From assembly GCA_004524425.1 (NCBI GenBank), contig SDNN01000152.1, positions 1-7,076 on the forward strand: a DNA stretch of 7,076 bases. Direction: 5' to 3'. The notes under the pieces were generated by a model. It was not told where the DNA came from, searched no databases, and saw only the letters and a program-made list of their open reading frames with translations. Shown here piece by piece: positions 5,687-7,076 of the stretch (its first letter is position 1; every line of letters starts with the position of its first letter). The translations under genes were made by a program, and so were the position numbers. Origin of the DNA: Promethearchaeota archaeon (GTDB lineage: Archaea; Asgardarchaeota; Lokiarchaeia; Sigynarchaeales; SOKP01).

Positions 5687-7066
5687 ATGAATGATATTCA
5701 TTCGAAAGAAAAAAGTGGAACATCATCGGAGCCTCGAATATCAGAGCCTCCCAAAACTCTAAAAGAATTTTTTCAATATTTGGGGCCTGCTTTCATCTTT
5801 ACGGCAGCTCAGATTGGAGGTGGTGAATTGATTACTGTACCGCTATTGGGTGCATATTTTGGTATGAGAGGGCTCTTGTTAATTCCATTGATCGCATTTA
5901 TTAAGATTTTTGGGCAATATTATCTAGTACAATATGGAGTTGTGAGAGGTAAGACCTTTCTCGAGACATCTTGGAACAAGAAATGGTTAAGATGGATGTT
6001 TTTTTGCCTAATGTTGGGTTGTATCCTTCATTCAATGCTTCTTGCAGGGCTTCTTGGTCAGACCGCCGGAACTATTAATTTCTTACTTCCTATATCCTTA
6101 TATTTTTGGATCGTACTAATCATCGTGGTGGCATTTGGAATTGTATTAACTAGGAGTTATAAATTACTTGAAAAAGTTTCAACAATCTTGTTATGGTTAT
6201 TTTTATCATTGATAGTAATCGTAGCAATATTGTTCTGGCCACCATTAAACCAATGGGTTATTGGCTATACTCCCCAGATGCTAGGGCCAATTAAAGGGCT
6301 TGAAACCACATCAGGCATCATGACTATTGCCGTGTTATTTGTTGTTCTAGGAGCTGGATTTGGTCCAACCGTTTCCTACATCTGGTATGCTAAAGATAAA
6401 CAGATGGGGATGTTTGAAGCAACCGCTAAAGGATATAATATTGAACCAGAGGATCTTACAAAAGAAGAACGTCGACGTTTAAAAGGATGGAAGGACATGG
6501 TCCTGTATCAAAATCTCGTCTCAGCCACAATTCTCACTGTCTTCTCGACATTTATTTGGATTGCTGCGGCACAAACTCTGCACGTAAGAGGAATAGAACC
6601 AGAAGGATGGGATCTAATCCCTCAAATGGTTAATATCTTTACGGATACTTATGGGGAATGGTCAGGAATTCTTTTTATATTATGTGGAATATTTGCACTG
6701 TTCAGTTCCATAATAGGGCCCTTCTATGGGTTTTCAAGGTTATGGGAGGAGAGTTTCGAACGATTTGGCATTTACAAACGATTTAGTATCCAAAGAGAAA
6801 CCGTTTACAGAATATGTCTTACCTTTTTCACTGTTTTACCGTTAATCTTTATTTTCATAGTAGCTAGACCGATGTGGCTCTTTTCGACGGCTAGCATGTT
6901 AACTGGCCCTATACTTGGTTTGATTTATATTATTCCCATTTATGTATCATATAGTGAAATGAAAAAACATGCGCCCGAACTTGCCCCACGTCGCTATTGG
7001 GCAATTGCTTTAGCAGTTATAAGCGGTGTTCTCATGATAATTTTATCTTTTTTGGGATTAAGTTAG
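5687..7066 (+). CDS. Divergent NRAMP-like membrane transporter
   Basis: A 459-residue protein with 11 hydrophobic segments, the NRAMP count. After a polar N-terminus (about 30 residues), YLGPAFIFTAAQIGGGELITVPLLGAYFG at about 31-59 lines up without gaps with NRAMP helix 1. The metal-binding D-P-G-N is here G44-G-G-E47. Helix 6 (LGAGFGPTVSYIWYA, 221-235) aligns with the canonical A-x-x-M-P-H segment but reads A223-x-x-G226-P227-T228, so the selectivity Met and the His are both lost. The helix-3 region (about 101-131) has no Asp or Glu, unlike proton-coupled members. A charged loop, EDLTKEERRRLKGWKDM, follows helix 6 at about 255-271. It belongs to the NRAMP-related branch with G-x-GE in helix 1, whose substrates are, as far as I know, not well established; calling it a Mn or Fe importer would be unsafe. 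The gene is complete, with its stop 10 nt before the window end. Confidence 0.85.
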   Translation: MNDIHSKEKSGTSSEPRISEPPKTLKEFFQYLGPAFIFTAAQIGGGELITVPLLGAYFGMRGLLLIPLIAFIKIFGQYYLVQYGVVRGKTFLETSWNKKWLRWMFFCLMLGCILHSMLLAGLLGQTAGTINFLLPISLYFWIVLIIVVAFGIVLTRSYKLLEKVSTILLWLFLSLIVIVAILFWPPLNQWVIGYTPQMLGPIKGLETTSGIMTIAVLFVVLGAGFGPTVSYIWYAKDKQMGMFEATAKGYNIEPEDLTKEERRRLKGWKDMVLYQNLVSATILTVFSTFIWIAAAQTLHVRGIEPEGWDLIPQMVNIFTDTYGEWSGILFILCGIFALFSSIIGPFYGFSRLWEESFERFGIYKRFSIQRETVYRICLTFFTVLPLIFIFIVARPMWLFSTASMLTGPILGLIYIIPIYVSYSEMKKHAPELAPRRYWAIALAVISGVLMIILSFLGLS

Positions 7067-7076
7067 AAAAAACCTG

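Noticed and set aside
1..7076. CRISPR array, insertion sequence, toxin-antitoxin or defence system
   Set aside because: No regularly spaced repeats, transposase motifs, terminal inverted repeats, target-site duplications or nuclease/toxin domains were seen.

Overview
The window is AT-rich and gene-dense, with seven coding regions and mostly short spacers. It looks archaeal. Several genes have T/A-rich TATA-like elements about 25-35 nt upstream of the start and no clear Shine-Dalgarno, suggesting near-leaderless transcripts. Gene ends carry oligo-T or pyrimidine tracts rather than classic hairpin terminators, and no bacterial -35/-10 pairs stand out. An uncultured anaerobic archaeon, possibly of the Asgard type, would fit; the lineage guess is weak and rests on general composition and gene content only.

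Layout. (1) 1-1708, + strand: the tail of a tiny membrane protein, then a full sodium:solute symporter (SSS family) starting 1 nt after its stop, behind a strong ribosome site. (2) 1709-1855: convergent spacer with T-rich terminators facing both ways. (3) 1856-3196, - strand: a PaaK-type phenylacetate/aryl-CoA ligase, probably starting at TTG. (4) 3197-3381: divergent spacer with AT-rich promoter DNA and a nested inverted repeat (3273-3356). (5) 3382-4146, + strand: a class I SAM-dependent methyltransferase. (6) 4188-4592, - strand: a 134-residue zinc-ribbon plus helical/coiled-coil protein of unknown function. (7) 4593-4761: divergent promoter region. (8) 4762-5580, + strand: a TauE/SafE permease. 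(9) 5687-7066, + strand: a divergent NRAMP-like transporter whose metal-site motifs are replaced.

The genes do not form one operon. Only the small protein/symporter pair is tightly coupled; TauE and the NRAMP-like gene are co-directional, 106 bp apart, with a possible terminator and promoter between them. Half of the complete genes are membrane transporters: two (SSS and NRAMP-like) belong to LeuT-fold families and one to TauE/SafE. The ligase could activate aryl acids, for example from aromatic amino-acid fermentation or uptake, and the convergent symporter could in principle import an organic acid, but nothing in the sequence ties the two together. No RNA genes, mobile elements, CRISPR arrays or complete new multi-gene system were recognised. 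The most unusual items are the rewritten NRAMP-like site, the small symporter partner, the orphan zinc-ribbon protein and the intergenic inverted repeat.
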